Source of the DNA: an uncultured Monoglobus sp. | GTDB taxonomy: Bacteria > Bacillota > Clostridia > Monoglobales > Monoglobaceae | NCBI GenBank assembly: GCA_947585115.1 | Contig: CANPWW010000018.1 | Location: 1-37,050 of the forward strand | Length of the DNA stretch: 37,050 bases | Direction: 5' to 3' | Shown: positions 16,359-24,234 of the stretch, piece after piece | Numbering within the stretch: position 1 is the first letter of the stretch | How the letters are laid out: the number at the start of each line of letters is the position of its first letter | Notes under the pieces: model-generated | Seen by the model: only the letters and a program-made list of their open reading frames with translations | Databases searched by the model: none | Told to the model about the DNA's origin: nothing | Translations under genes and position numbers: made by a program

Positions 16359-16370
16359 TTTCTCATCTCC

Positions 16371-16940
16371 CTAAAAATTAATTATGCCAAGTCCTTCAAG
16401 CAGGATCTTAAGTCCTATTAAAATAAGTATCACGCCGCCCGCGACCTCGGCTTTGGTCTTGAACCTCATGCCGAAGCGGTTGCCTATCATCACCCCGACG
16501 ATCGACAGCAGAAAGGTTATAATTCCTATCGCCGAGACCGAGGGGATTATGCTGACCTCCAAGAAAGCGAACGACACGCCGACCGCAAGAGCGTCAATGC
16601 TGGTGGCGACCGCCAGCATGGTTATCTCCTTGAAGTCATAGACTATCGCGCTGTCGTCGGCCTCGTTTTCGTGCAGCGCGTCCCACACCATTTTGCCGCC
16701 GATAAACGCCAGCAGGATAAAAGCGATCCAGTGGTCGACGCTGTTTATATAACTCTCAAACTGCCGTCCCGCCAGCCAGCCTATCGCGGGCATCATCGCC
16801 TGGAAGAATCCGAAAAAGAACGCGATTATCAGCGTGTATTTGAAATCCACTCTGCGCATTTTAAGGCCCTTGCAGACCGACACCGCGAAGGCGTCCATCG
16901 CGAGACCCACCGCTATCAGAAACACCTCGTAAAAGCTCAT
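16371..16940 (-). CDS. mntP: Manganese efflux pump MntP/YtaF family
   Basis: This 189-aa, six-helix membrane protein exports Mn(II). The two-fold repeated DUF204 signature is present: GLAMDAFAVSVCKGL near the N-terminus and ATSIDALAVGVSFAF in the second half, each with the membrane Asp required for transport. The intracellular loop carries the acidic HENEADD stretch. The length is normal. AGGGGAG precedes the ATG and a minus-strand promoter at 16980-17008 starts the mntP-DUF6062-nnrE operon. The leader is only about 35 nt, too short for the yybP-ykoY Mn riboswitch often found before this family. Confidence 0.93.
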   Translation of the reverse strand: MSFYEVFLIAVGLAMDAFAVSVCKGLKMRRVDFKYTLIIAFFFGFFQAMMPAIGWLAGRQFESYINSVDHWIAFILLAFIGGKMVWDALHENEADDSAIVYDFKEITMLAVATSIDALAVGVSFAFLEVSIIPSVSAIGIITFLLSIVGVMIGNRFGMRFKTKAEVAGGVILILIGLKILLEGLGIINF

Positions 16941-16979
16941 AAAATCTCCCCTGTCAAAAAAACTGCGCTCATTTGTTTA

Positions 16980-17008
16980 ATTATACCACTTGCGCCGAGA
17001 TAAATCAA
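16980..17008 (-). promoter_or_regulatory. Sigma-A promoter for mntP operon
   Basis: Minus strand TTGATT (17008-17003), 17-nt spacer, TATAAT (16985-16980). Divergent from the promoter at 17022. Confidence 0.7.
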
Positions 17009-17021
17009 TATTTTTATTTGG

Positions 17022-17050
17022 TTGACAAATATTAAATCTAATGTTATAAT
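17022..17050 (+). promoter_or_regulatory. Perfect-consensus sigma-A promoter for SLH-MBL operon
   Basis: TTGACA (17022-17027), 17-nt spacer, TATAAT (17045-17050), about 74 nt before the ATG at 17124. Confidence 0.85.
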
Positions 17051-17123
17051 AGCGTAAATGACCCGAAATATATCAAAATAACAGTATAACAGTGAAAAAT
17101 AAACGCGAAAAGGAGACATTAAA

Positions 17124-18641
17124 ATGCGAAAAAACAAAATTGCCGCGGCATTTCTGATTATATCGCTGATATGCCTCAGCATGTTTTCGGCGTACGCCAC
17201 CGCGTTTTACGACGTGGCCGACGATTTTTGGGCGGCGCCCTATATCACCAGCCTCGAGGCGCGCGGAATCGTTTCGGGCTACGGCGACGGATATTTTCTG
17301 CCGAACAACAACGTTCAGCGCTGCGAGTACGCCAAAATGCTGGTAAACGCGGCGGGTATTCCCCTGTCGAGCGCCAGGACCAGCCCATACGCCGACCTTG
17401 ACGTGAACGAGTGGTACCTGCCGTATATCAACGCTATAACCGCGCAGATGCCCGGCTATCAGAGCACCACCGCGGGAGACTCCAGAATATACTTCAAGCC
17501 CGAGGACCCGGCCACCAGAGAGGACGTCACCGTGGCGCTGATGCGGGTTCTGAACTATGACCTGTCGTCGTATTATCCGATAAGAGACGATCTGCTGTCC
17601 GACGTGTTTTACGACTACGCCTCGATCCCCAAGCAGGACAGGCCGTACATAGCCGAGGCGGTAAAGCGCGGCTACATAACCGGAACGCAGCAGGGCACAT
17701 TTGAGGGCTCCGACCCTATCATCCGCTGCGAGGTCTGCGCCGTGCTGTGCAGAGCCTTCCCCGAAAGCGACACCGCGTATGTTGACGTGAGCGGTTTCGG
17801 CAGCGGAGAGGTGCTGCTGCACGAGAGCGATCAATCTGAAAACCAAATTCAAAAAGGAATGCCGGAAGAGATCGCCTCCGGCATTTCTGATATGAAAGTT
17901 TATTTTATAGACGTGGGCCAGGGCGATTCGGAGTTTATCGAGTTCCCCGACGGAAAGACCATGCTGATTGACGCGGGCACCGCGGAGCACGGCGCGGCGG
18001 TCTGCTCGTTTATAAAAGGACTGGGGCACTCGCGCATCGACTATGTGCTCACCACCCACCCGCATGCCGACCATATCGGCGGCATGCTCGACGTGCTTGA
18101 TAATTTCAGCATCGGAGTTTTCTATATGCCCGACGCGTCGGCGACCACGCGGACCTTTGAAAAAATGCTGCAAAAGCTTATAGACAAGCAGATCGTGACC
18201 TATCCGGCCTCGGCGGGAATGACGCTTGAGAACGGCTCGTACACGATAGAGTTTTTGGCTCCGATAACGATGTACGAGGACCTCAATAACTGCTCCGTAG
18301 TGACGCGGATAGCCTACGGCGGCAGCGTGTTCCTGTTCATGGGCGACGCGGAAAAGGAGGTCGAAAAGCAGCTCTGCGCCTCGGCCTATGACAAGCTCAG
18401 GGCGGACGTTTTAAAGGTGGGCCATCACGGCTCCTCGTCATCGAGTACAGCGGAGTTTTTGAGCGCGGTGCGCCCGGCCTACGCCGTGATCTCGGTAGGC
18501 GCGGGCAATCAGTACGGCCACCCCACCGAAAAGGCGCTGAGCCGTCTGGCGGCTGCCGAAGCGGCGGTGCTCAGGACCGACACGAACGGCACCGTGGCAT
18601 TCGGAGCGAGCCAAAGCGGCGTTTACAGACTTGACATTTAA
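17124..18641 (+). CDS. SLH-anchored ComEC-like metallo-beta-lactamase protein
   Basis: The 505-aa exported protein has a signal peptide (NKIAAAFLIISLICLSMFSA), three S-layer homology repeats (about 28-80, 87-150 and 158-212) and a linker (about 222-256). A metallo-beta-lactamase domain of the ComEC/Rec2 C-terminal type follows (257-505): FIDVGQGDS (261-269), THPHADH (311-317), NNCSVVTRI, FMGDAE (405-410) and GHHGSSSS (433-440). The metal ligands are intact. SLH repeats would tether it to the wall; the catalytic domain probably cleaves extracellular nucleic acid or another phosphoester (inference from ComEC-like nucleases). The following DUF3006 gene is a common companion of such MBL proteins. 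A perfect terminator-like hairpin is embedded in the linker codons (17856-17887), which may mark an ancient gene fusion. Confidence 0.9.
   Translation: MRKNKIAAAFLIISLICLSMFSAYATAFYDVADDFWAAPYITSLEARGIVSGYGDGYFLPNNNVQRCEYAKMLVNAAGIPLSSARTSPYADLDVNEWYLPYINAITAQMPGYQSTTAGDSRIYFKPEDPATREDVTVALMRVLNYDLSSYYPIRDDLLSDVFYDYASIPKQDRPYIAEAVKRGYITGTQQGTFEGSDPIIRCEVCAVLCRAFPESDTAYVDVSGFGSGEVLLHESDQSENQIQKGMPEEIASGISDMKVYFIDVGQGDSEFIEFPDGKTMLIDAGTAEHGAAVCSFIKGLGHSRIDYVLTTHPHADHIGGMLDVLDNFSIGVFYMPDASATTRTFEKMLQKLIDKQIVTYPASAGMTLENGSYTIEFLAPITMYEDLNNCSVVTRIAYGGSVFLFMGDAEKEVEKQLCASAYDKLRADVLKVGHHGSSSSSTAEFLSAVRPAYAVISVGAGNQYGHPTEKALSRLAAAEAAVLRTDTNGTVAFGASQSGVYRLDI
17856..17887 (+). other. Terminator-like hairpin inside the coding sequence
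   Basis: AATGCCGGA (17858-17866) and TCCGGCATT (17877-17885) are perfect complements with a 10-nt loop; G17857-T17886 and G17856-C17887 extend it to 11 bp. It lies exactly in the linker between the SLH and MBL domains. There is no long T-run. Confidence 0.6.
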
Positions 18642-18673
18642 TTATATAATATTTATGAACGGAGGCGGTATTT

Positions 18674-18904
18674 ATGCGCGGAATTATTGACAGATTCGAG
18701 GGCGGCTTCGCGGTCGTTGAGACCGACGGCGGCTTTGTGAACATCCCGAGGGAAAAGCTGCCCGCGGGAGCGGGAGAGGGCAGCGTGCTCAATATCGGCG
18801 CGGACGGTGGCGCAAGCCTTGACGAAAACGCCGCGGCCGACAGGGAGAAAATGATACGCGGAATGATGGATCAATTGTTTGACAGAAGCAAAGACAATGA
18901 TTAG
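18674..18904 (+). CDS. DUF3006 domain protein
   Basis: The 76-aa protein begins MRGIIDRFEGGFAVVETDGG, followed by VNIPREKLPAGAGEGSVL, the small beta-barrel-like DUF3006 signature, then an acidic helical tail. The function is unknown. It follows the MBL gene by 32 nt with CGGAGG upstream, a pairing seen often between DUF3006 and ComEC-like MBL proteins, so a joint role is likely. Its stop overlaps the AGGAG that serves the next gene. Confidence 0.85.
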   Translation: MRGIIDRFEGGFAVVETDGGFVNIPREKLPAGAGEGSVLNIGADGGASLDENAAADREKMIRGMMDQLFDRSKDND

Positions 18905-18915
18905 GAGCTGATAAA

Positions 18916-19452
18916 ATGAGTGATTATATTTTGACCTACAGCGGCGCGAAGGTGACGCCGCTTGAACCGAATCCCGACCAGATAAACATCACCGACATAG
19001 CCCACGCGCTGTCGCTGCTGCCGAGAGCTAATGGGCACCTGAAATATTTTTATTCCGTGGCGCAGCACAGCCTGAGCTGCGCGGTCGAGGCCGAGGCGAG
19101 AGGGTACTCGAAAAAGGTCTGCCTGGCCTGCCTGATACACGACGCCAGCGAGGCGTACCTCTCGGACATAGTGCGCCCGATAAAAGTCGTCCTCACCAAT
19201 TATCTCGAGGTTGAAAAGCTGCTCCAGGAGAGCATATACGAAAAATATCTGCCGGAGCCCCTCACGGACGACGAGCGGCAGCAGATAAAATCGGTGGACG
19301 ACGCGATACTTTACTACGAGTTTTTGAATATCAGCGGCGTCGAGATACAGGAGCTTGTGCCCGAGATATTCGGCGCGCATGATTTCAGCCACGAGCCCAC
19401 GCGGCTCATTGAGGAAAAGTTCAAGGAGAGGTTCGGCGAGCTCAGCAGGTAA
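18916..19452 (+). CDS. HD-domain phosphohydrolase
   Basis: The 178-aa HD-superfamily protein has H51-type ligand in SVAQHSLSCA, the HD pair in CLIHDASEAYLSDI (about 72-85), and a downstream acidic ligand in SVDDAILYYE. Proteins of this shape (YfbR-like) hydrolyse nucleoside monophosphates; that substrate is an inference. ATG 18916 has AGGAG at 18902-18906 that overlaps the DUF3006 stop, and the gene ends 2 nt before the TtcA-like gene. Operon with MBL, DUF3006 and TtcA-like. Confidence 0.85.
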   Translation: MSDYILTYSGAKVTPLEPNPDQINITDIAHALSLLPRANGHLKYFYSVAQHSLSCAVEAEARGYSKKVCLACLIHDASEAYLSDIVRPIKVVLTNYLEVEKLLQESIYEKYLPEPLTDDERQQIKSVDDAILYYEFLNISGVEIQELVPEIFGAHDFSHEPTRLIEEKFKERFGELSR

Positions 19453-19454
19453 AT

Positions 19455-20270
19455 ATGGAACGATACAGAGAAATAGAAAGATCAATAATCAAGACCTACA
19501 GAAAGACGATCTGGAAAAGGTTCGTGTCGGGCATCAACGAGTACAAAATGATAAACGAGGGCGACAGGATCGCGGTCTGCGTTTCGGGCGGCAAGGATTC
19601 CATGCTGATGGCCAAGTGCGTCCAGGAGATACACCGCCACGGCGTTGTGCCCTTTGAGGCCGAGTACATAGTGATGGACCCGGGCTACAGTCCCGAAAAT
19701 CTGGAGCTTATAAAAGCCAACGCCGAGCTGCTGAATATCCCCATAAAAATATTTGAGAGCCCGATATTCGATTCGGTCGCAAACGTCGGCGACCACCCGT
19801 GCTACCTGTGCGCCCGAATGAGGCGCGGTTATCTCTACGAGGAGGCGAAACGGCTGGGCTGCAACAAGATCGCCCTCGGCCACCATTTTGATGACGTTAT
19901 CGAGACGATACTCATGGGCATGCTGTACGGCGCCCAGATACAGACCATGATGCCCAAGCTCCACAGCACCAACCACCCGGGCATGGAGCTTATACGCCCG
20001 ATGTACATGGTGAAGGAGCACGATATAATCAACTGGGCGAACGGAAACGGGCTCAGATTTTTGCAGTGCGCCTGCCGGTTCACCGAGAACACCGAGAGCG
20101 GCATAGGCGATTCAAAGCGCCTTGAAATGAAGGCGCTTATCAAACATTTCAGGAAAACAAATCCGTATATAGATACGAATATTTTTAACAGCGTGCGCAA
20201 TATCAACCTGTCCACCGTGATAGGCTACCACAAAAACGGCGAGCGCCACAGCTTTATGGATGAATACTAA
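19455..20270 (+). CDS. TtcA/TilS-superfamily tRNA thiolation ATPase
   Basis: This 271-aa PP-loop ATPase resembles TtcA, which makes 2-thiocytidine in tRNA using an Fe-S cluster. The PP-loop is SGGKDS (44-49). The cluster cysteines would be C116 and C119 (HPCYLC) and C207 or C205 (FLQCACR). The adenylation region GHHFDDVIETILMG is intact. The length suits the TtcA family and is shorter than TilS (no C-terminal domains). The start is 2 nt past the HD gene stop with only a weak AGGT nearby, implying translational coupling. The stop codon runs straight into repeat island 3: the heptamer AACGTAG shares its two As. Precise target base (C32 or another) is not proven. Confidence 0.85.
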   Translation: MERYREIERSIIKTYRKTIWKRFVSGINEYKMINEGDRIAVCVSGGKDSMLMAKCVQEIHRHGVVPFEAEYIVMDPGYSPENLELIKANAELLNIPIKIFESPIFDSVANVGDHPCYLCARMRRGYLYEEAKRLGCNKIALGHHFDDVIETILMGMLYGAQIQTMMPKLHSTNHPGMELIRPMYMVKEHDIINWANGNGLRFLQCACRFTENTESGIGDSKRLEMKALIKHFRKTNPYIDTNIFNSVRNINLSTVIGYHKNGERHSFMDEY

Positions 20271-20444
20271 CGTAGGGACTAGGGAATAGGTACTAGGAAC
20301 TAGGCTCGCCCCTTGGGGGAGGGCGCGAAAAATAGGCGCCCCCTCGGGGGAGCTGCCGCCGAATGGCGGCTGAGGGGGGATACTAATCACTACGTTCCCA
20401 CCTCCGTCTGCGGCAAGCCGCAGCCACCTCCTCCCGGGAGGAGG
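20269..20444. repeat. Mosaic palindromic repeat island 3
   Basis: Five heptamers in inverted orientation (AACGTAG, GGACTAG, GGAATAG, GTACTAG, GAACTAG; 20269-20303) start at the ttcA-like stop codon. A partial module (CGCCCC-TTGGGG) follows. Module B is next: GCGCCCCC-TCGGGGGAGC, GCCGCC-GAAT-GGCGGC, then TGAGGGGGGATA (about 20336-20382). Two forward heptamers (CTAATCA, CTACGTT; 20383-20396) lead into module A (20397-20444), identical over 48 of 48 bases to the island 2 copy. Confidence 0.85.
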
Positions 20445-20454
20445 CAAATATTAA

Positions 20455-20479
20455 GGGCGGCCGGGGCCGCCCGTTTTTT
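20455..20479 (+). terminator. Intrinsic terminator (possibly bidirectional)
   Basis: GGGCGGCC-GG-GGCCGCCC followed by G and six T on the plus strand. It lies between the plus operon ending in the TtcA-like gene and the minus pfkA gene; the minus side has only TTAAT-type U content. Confidence 0.8.
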
Positions 20480-21554
20480 AATCTCCGAAGCAGATGCCCA
20501 TCTGGCGGGCGGTCACTACCTCGTTGCAGTCGGGGGTTACGACCTTGAGCTTGCCCGCCACATCCTTGAGGGGTATGGGAACTATCTCGTTTTTCTTGAG
20601 CGCTATCATATAGCCGTACTTCTTTTGGGCTATCATCTGCGCCGCGGTGGTTCCGATCCTTGTCGTCAGCACTCTGTCGTAGGGGCAGGGACTGCCGCCG
20701 CGCTGGAAGTGCCCGGGAACGCACACCCTGATCTCGTTGGGGTGCTTTTCGCGCAGCTCGTCGGCCACGCGGTAGGCGATCGAGGGCTGTTTCATCTTGG
20801 CTCTGTGCTTTTTGAATTCCTTTTTGCTCATGGCGGCCTCCTCTTTGGAGATCGCTCCCTCGGCCACCGCGATTATCGAAAAGCTCTTGCCTATGCTGGC
20901 GCGCTTGGCGAGCTCGCGGTTCACGCTGTCGATATCATAGGGTATCTCGGGCAAGAGAATAACGTCCGCGCCGCCCGCGATCCCCGCGTACAGCGTGAGC
21001 CAGCCCACCTTGTGGCCCATTATCTCAACGATGAACACGCGGCTGTGGGATGTGGCTGTGGTGTGGATGCGGTCAATAACGTCGGTCGCCACGTTCAGCG
21101 CGCTGTAAAAGCCGAAGGTCATGTCGGTGCCCCAGAGGTCGTTGTCGATCGTCTTGGGCAGACCGATAACGTTCATGCCCTCCTCGCTGAGCAGGTTGGC
21201 GGTCTTGTGCGTTCCGTTTCCGCCCAGCACCACCAGACAGTCCAGTTTCATCTTTTTATAGTTCTTTTTCATTTTATCGACCTTTGTCAGGCCGTCCTTG
21301 TCCTTGTCCAGCATGTACTTAAACGGCTGTCGCGAGGTGCCCAAAATCGTGCCGCCGCGTATCAGCAGGCCCGAAAAATCTATGGGCTCCATCTTGCGGT
21401 AAACCCCGTTGATGAGGCCGTAATATCCGTTCTTGATGCCGTAGATCTCAAGGTCCGCGCCGAAGTGCTCATACAGCGCCTTAGCCACGCCTCTGATCGC
21501 CGAGTTCAGACCCTGGCAGTCGCCGCCGCTGGTGAGAATACCTATTCTTTTCAT
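20478..21554 (-). CDS. pfkA: 6-phosphofructokinase
   Basis: The enzyme phosphorylates fructose 6-phosphate, the committed step of glycolysis. The 358-aa protein has TSGGDCQGLNSAIRG at the nucleotide end, LGGNGTHKTANLL (110-122), the catalytic PKTIDND (133-139), the EIMGHKVGWLT motif (177-187), and QRGGSPCPYDRVL near the C-terminus. Gly at the GGxGT position favours ATP over pyrophosphate. Two deviations from canonical PfkA: GGDGS is GGNGT (the Mg-contacting Asp is Asn) and MGRxAG is MGHKVG. These resemble a divergent group-III-like clade, so donor and allostery should not be assumed. It follows the DUF2344 gene by 24 nt on the minus strand with an AGGAGG site. Confidence 0.9.
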   Translation of the reverse strand: MKRIGILTSGGDCQGLNSAIRGVAKALYEHFGADLEIYGIKNGYYGLINGVYRKMEPIDFSGLLIRGGTILGTSRQPFKYMLDKDKDGLTKVDKMKKNYKKMKLDCLVVLGGNGTHKTANLLSEEGMNVIGLPKTIDNDLWGTDMTFGFYSALNVATDVIDRIHTTATSHSRVFIVEIMGHKVGWLTLYAGIAGGADVILLPEIPYDIDSVNRELAKRASIGKSFSIIAVAEGAISKEEAAMSKKEFKKHRAKMKQPSIAYRVADELREKHPNEIRVCVPGHFQRGGSPCPYDRVLTTRIGTTAAQMIAQKKYGYMIALKKNEIVPIPLKDVAGKLKVVTPDCNEVVTARQMGICFGD

Positions 21555-21578
21555 GTGAAAACCTCCTGTTTTGTATAA

Positions 21579-22241
21579 TTATTTAAATATTTTCGGATCG
21601 TTTATGTCGTAAAATATTTTGGTTCTGTGTATGTTGTAGCCCATAACGCGGACGCCCTCGTTTTCGGTCAGATACTTTATCAGCGCCTCGGCGGCGATCT
21701 CGGGTTTTAAGTTTTTCTGCCCGCCCGCCGACAGCGTGAGACAAATCTCGATCCCCTCGTCCGTGATCTTCGGGGCCCCGGCTCCGAGCACAAAGTCCAT
21801 AAGGTTGACCTCCATCTCGCCTTTCTTTTTGGTGCGCTTGATTATTTTGACCTCGGGCAGCGCGAAAAATTCTTTCACCGCTTTGAGAGCGTTTTCGTCC
21901 GCGCCGCCGCACAGCAGCGTCAGACGGTACTCCGCGCCGAAAATATCGTTGGCCGAGATTTTCGGGTCACCGACCGATATTATCCTGATGTCGGGCGGCA
22001 GCGCGCCGTTCAGCCGTTTCATGATCCCGCCGTCCGAGACACCGTCCTCAAACTCGATGTCCACGCACTCGCGCGAGCTTGTGACGCCAACCGAAAGCGG
22101 CAGCGAGAACGTCATTTTCATGTGCGGGTTAAAGCCTTGGCTGTAGACCGCGGGCAGCTCGGCGCGCATGATAGACCGCGTGAAGCAGCGCAGCAAATCC
22201 AGGTGGGATATATACTTCGCCATGCCGGTTTTGGAAAACAT
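21579..22241 (-). CDS. DUF2344 / TIGR03936 family radical SAM-linked protein
   Basis: The protein of about 220 aa starts MFSKTGMAKYISHLDLLRCF, the family signature, followed by YSQGFNPHMKMTFSLPLSVGV and ECVDIEF. I choose ATG 22241 because AGGAG lies 7 nt upstream, at the stop of the preceding gene. An in-frame GTG at 22292 has no RBS and would overlap that gene by 41 nt. The family is found next to or fused with TIGR03960 radical SAM proteins, as here, and is thought to work with them, perhaps in RNA modification (inference). The molecular function is undetermined. Confidence 0.88.
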   Translation of the reverse strand: MFSKTGMAKYISHLDLLRCFTRSIMRAELPAVYSQGFNPHMKMTFSLPLSVGVTSSRECVDIEFEDGVSDGGIMKRLNGALPPDIRIISVGDPKISANDIFGAEYRLTLLCGGADENALKAVKEFFALPEVKIIKRTKKKGEMEVNLMDFVLGAGAPKITDEGIEICLTLSAGGQKNLKPEIAAEALIKYLTENEGVRVMGYNIHRTKIFYDINDPKIFK

Positions 22242-22251
22242 GAGCCGTCTC

Positions 22252-24105
22252 CTACTCAAAGCAGACACCTCCTCCGAACGACGCCGCGCCACAGCCGCCG
22301 CATTTTTCGCGGCAGTCGGGAGTGGTCTTTTCCTCGTACGCCCTCTTGTGCTCTTTTATCAGATACGACTTGGGAACCCCGATGTCGGCGTAGTCCCAGG
22401 GCAGTATCTCATCGTATGGTATTCTGCGATTCGCGTAAAACGCGGGGTCTATGTTGTTTATCCTGAAAGCCTCCAGCCACTTTTCGTAATCGAAAAAGTC
22501 GCTCCAGCCGTCGAACTTGCATCCCAGCCCGTGGGCGGTGATAAGCACCTCCGACAGCCGTCTGTCGCCCTTGGCGAACACCGCCTCAAGCAGGCTGATG
22601 TCGCTGTTGTGCCAGTTGTACACGATCTTTTTCGAGCGGATATTCTCCTTCAAAAACCGCGCCTTGTCCTCCATTTCGGAGATAAGGTTCTGCGGCTCCC
22701 ACTGAAACGGCGTGAACGGCTTGGGCACAAAGAACGAGGTGCTGACGGTTATGCTGACGCTCCTGCCCCTGCGCTCCTCGGGCGGTATCGAGAAAAATCC
22801 CTCGTCGATCACCTTTTTGGCAAGATCGGCTATGCCCTTAACGTCGTCGTATGTCTCGGTTGGCAGGCCCAGCATAAAATAGAGCTTTATGCGGTTATAC
22901 CCGCCGCCGAAGGCGATCTTTGACGTTCTGATAAGGTCGCTCTCTATGACGTTTTTGTTTATAACGTCGCGGAGCCGCTGGGTGCCCGCCTCGGGAGCGA
23001 ATGTCAGACCGCTCTTTTTCACCTTCTGCACCTTTTCCATAAGCTCCATTGAAAAATTGTCCACCCTCAGCGAGGGCAGCGACAGATTGATGCGCTTATC
23101 GACCGTCATGCCGAGCAGCCTGTCGATCAGTTCCTGAAGCTCGCGATAGTCGCTGGTCGAGAGCGACGACAGCGACATCTCCTCATAGCCCGTGTTTCTG
23201 ATGCAGCCGTCGGCTATGCCGCACAGCCGATCAACCGACCGCTCGCGCACCGGGCGGTAGATATACCCCGCCTGACAGAAACGGCAGCCTCGGATACAGC
23301 CGCGGAACAGCTCGAGCATGATGCGGTCGTGGACCGTCTCCATAAACGGAACGATCAGCTTTTCGGGCGCGTAGCACTTGTCAAAATCAAGTATTATCCG
23401 CTTTCTGACCTGTTTCGGTACGCCGGTGCGATTGGGTTCAAAGCGCTTTATCGTGTTGTTGTCATTATATTCCACGTCATAGAATTTCGGCACGTATATG
23501 CCGCCGAGGGCGACCAGCGACATCAAGAAATCGTCGCGGCTCTTTCCGCTGCCTCGCCACTTTTTGTATTCGTCCATGATTTCGCCGTTGACTTCCTCGC
23601 CCTCGCCGAGTATAAAGAAATCAATCAGCTCGGCCAGAGGCTCGGCGTGATAGGCGCAGGGGCCGCCGCAGCAGACAAACGGGTCGCCCTCGCCGCGTTC
23701 GCGGGTCCTGAGCGGGATCCCGGCCAGATCGAGCATGTTCACCACGTTCGAGTAGCTCATCTCGTATTGCAGGGTAAAGCCCACAATGTCAAATTCCCTG
23801 ACGGGCGCGCAGCTTTCCATCGAGAGCAGAGGAATGTTCCGCTCCCGCATCAGCTTTTCCATGTCGTCCCAGGGCGCGAACACGCGCTCGCACACCGTGT
23901 CGTCCCTCTCGTTCAGCATGTGGTACAGTATTTTCATGCCCAGGTGCGACATTCCCACCTCGTACACGTCGGGAAAGCAGAAAGCGAACGACATCATATC
24001 GTCGGTCTTTTCCTTGTGGACGCTGCCGAACTCATTTCCAATATAGCGCGCGGGTTTCTGCACCCGACGCAGGCAGTCCTCATAATCGGTTCTGTAGTCT
24101 CTCAT
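22252..24105 (-). CDS. TIGR03960-family B12-binding-type radical SAM protein
   Basis: The 617-aa protein has an N-terminal B12-binding-like domain (about 35-190, SFAFCFPDVYEVGMSHLGMKIL). The radical SAM core has the CxxxCxxC cluster motif C270-C274-C277 (FRGCIRGCRFCQAGYIYRP). Core segments SLSSLSTSDY, LSLPSLRVD and FAPEAGTQRLRDVINK follow, with a C-terminal DUF2344-linking region. A Cys-rich tail (CREKCGGCGAASFGGG and a final CFE) suggests an extra metal site. It is predicted to modify RNA or protein by radical chemistry; substrate unknown. It is the first gene of a minus-strand operon with the DUF2344 gene and pfkA. RBS GAGGT before ATG 24105. In many Firmicutes this pair lies beside rplU-rpmA; here pfkA follows instead. 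Confidence 0.9.
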   Translation of the reverse strand: MRDYRTDYEDCLRRVQKPARYIGNEFGSVHKEKTDDMMSFAFCFPDVYEVGMSHLGMKILYHMLNERDDTVCERVFAPWDDMEKLMRERNIPLLSMESCAPVREFDIVGFTLQYEMSYSNVVNMLDLAGIPLRTRERGEGDPFVCCGGPCAYHAEPLAELIDFFILGEGEEVNGEIMDEYKKWRGSGKSRDDFLMSLVALGGIYVPKFYDVEYNDNNTIKRFEPNRTGVPKQVRKRIILDFDKCYAPEKLIVPFMETVHDRIMLELFRGCIRGCRFCQAGYIYRPVRERSVDRLCGIADGCIRNTGYEEMSLSSLSTSDYRELQELIDRLLGMTVDKRINLSLPSLRVDNFSMELMEKVQKVKKSGLTFAPEAGTQRLRDVINKNVIESDLIRTSKIAFGGGYNRIKLYFMLGLPTETYDDVKGIADLAKKVIDEGFFSIPPEERRGRSVSITVSTSFFVPKPFTPFQWEPQNLISEMEDKARFLKENIRSKKIVYNWHNSDISLLEAVFAKGDRRLSEVLITAHGLGCKFDGWSDFFDYEKWLEAFRINNIDPAFYANRRIPYDEILPWDYADIGVPKSYLIKEHKRAYEEKTTPDCREKCGGCGAASFGGGVCFE

Positions 24106-24136
24106 CTGTTACCTCGTAATTTTTTTGATTTATTTA

Positions 24137-24165
24137 AGCATAGCATAAATTTTTTGTAAAATCAA
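24137..24165 (-). promoter_or_regulatory. Sigma-A promoter for radical SAM/pfkA operon
   Basis: Minus strand TTGATT (24165-24160), 17-nt spacer, TATGCT (24142-24137). Confidence 0.6.
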
Positions 24166-24185
24166 TAATTTAGGCTGATTTTTTG

Positions 24186-24214
24186 TTGCAAAGGCGAAAA
24201 AAGAGTGGTATTAT
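24186..24214 (+). promoter_or_regulatory. Sigma-A promoter for glycosylase/GH5 operon
   Basis: TTGCAA (24186-24191), 17-nt spacer, TATTAT (24209-24214). An overlapping TATAAT at 24214-24219 has poorer spacing. Confidence 0.6.
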
Positions 24215-24234
24215 ATAATGCGAGGTGAGCGAGC

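Noticed and set aside
16941-17021. yybP-ykoY manganese riboswitch before mntP
   Set aside because: The promoter leaves a leader of only about 35 nt, too short, and no matching stem motifs are seen.
17073-18173. 366-aa minus-strand frame opposite the SLH-MBL gene
   Set aside because: Antisense shadow of a gene with signal peptide, SLH repeats and MBL motifs; no RBS or recognisable protein.
20313-21578. 421-aa open frame on the plus strand across pfkA
   Set aside because: It is antisense to a clear phosphofructokinase gene, starts in repeat island 3, and its protein shows no domain pattern. High GC third positions create long antisense frames here.
22242-22292. Upstream GTG start for the DUF2344 protein
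   Set aside because: It has no RBS, adds a stretch absent from the family N-terminus and overlaps the previous gene by 41 nt, whereas ATG 22241 has AGGAG at good spacing.
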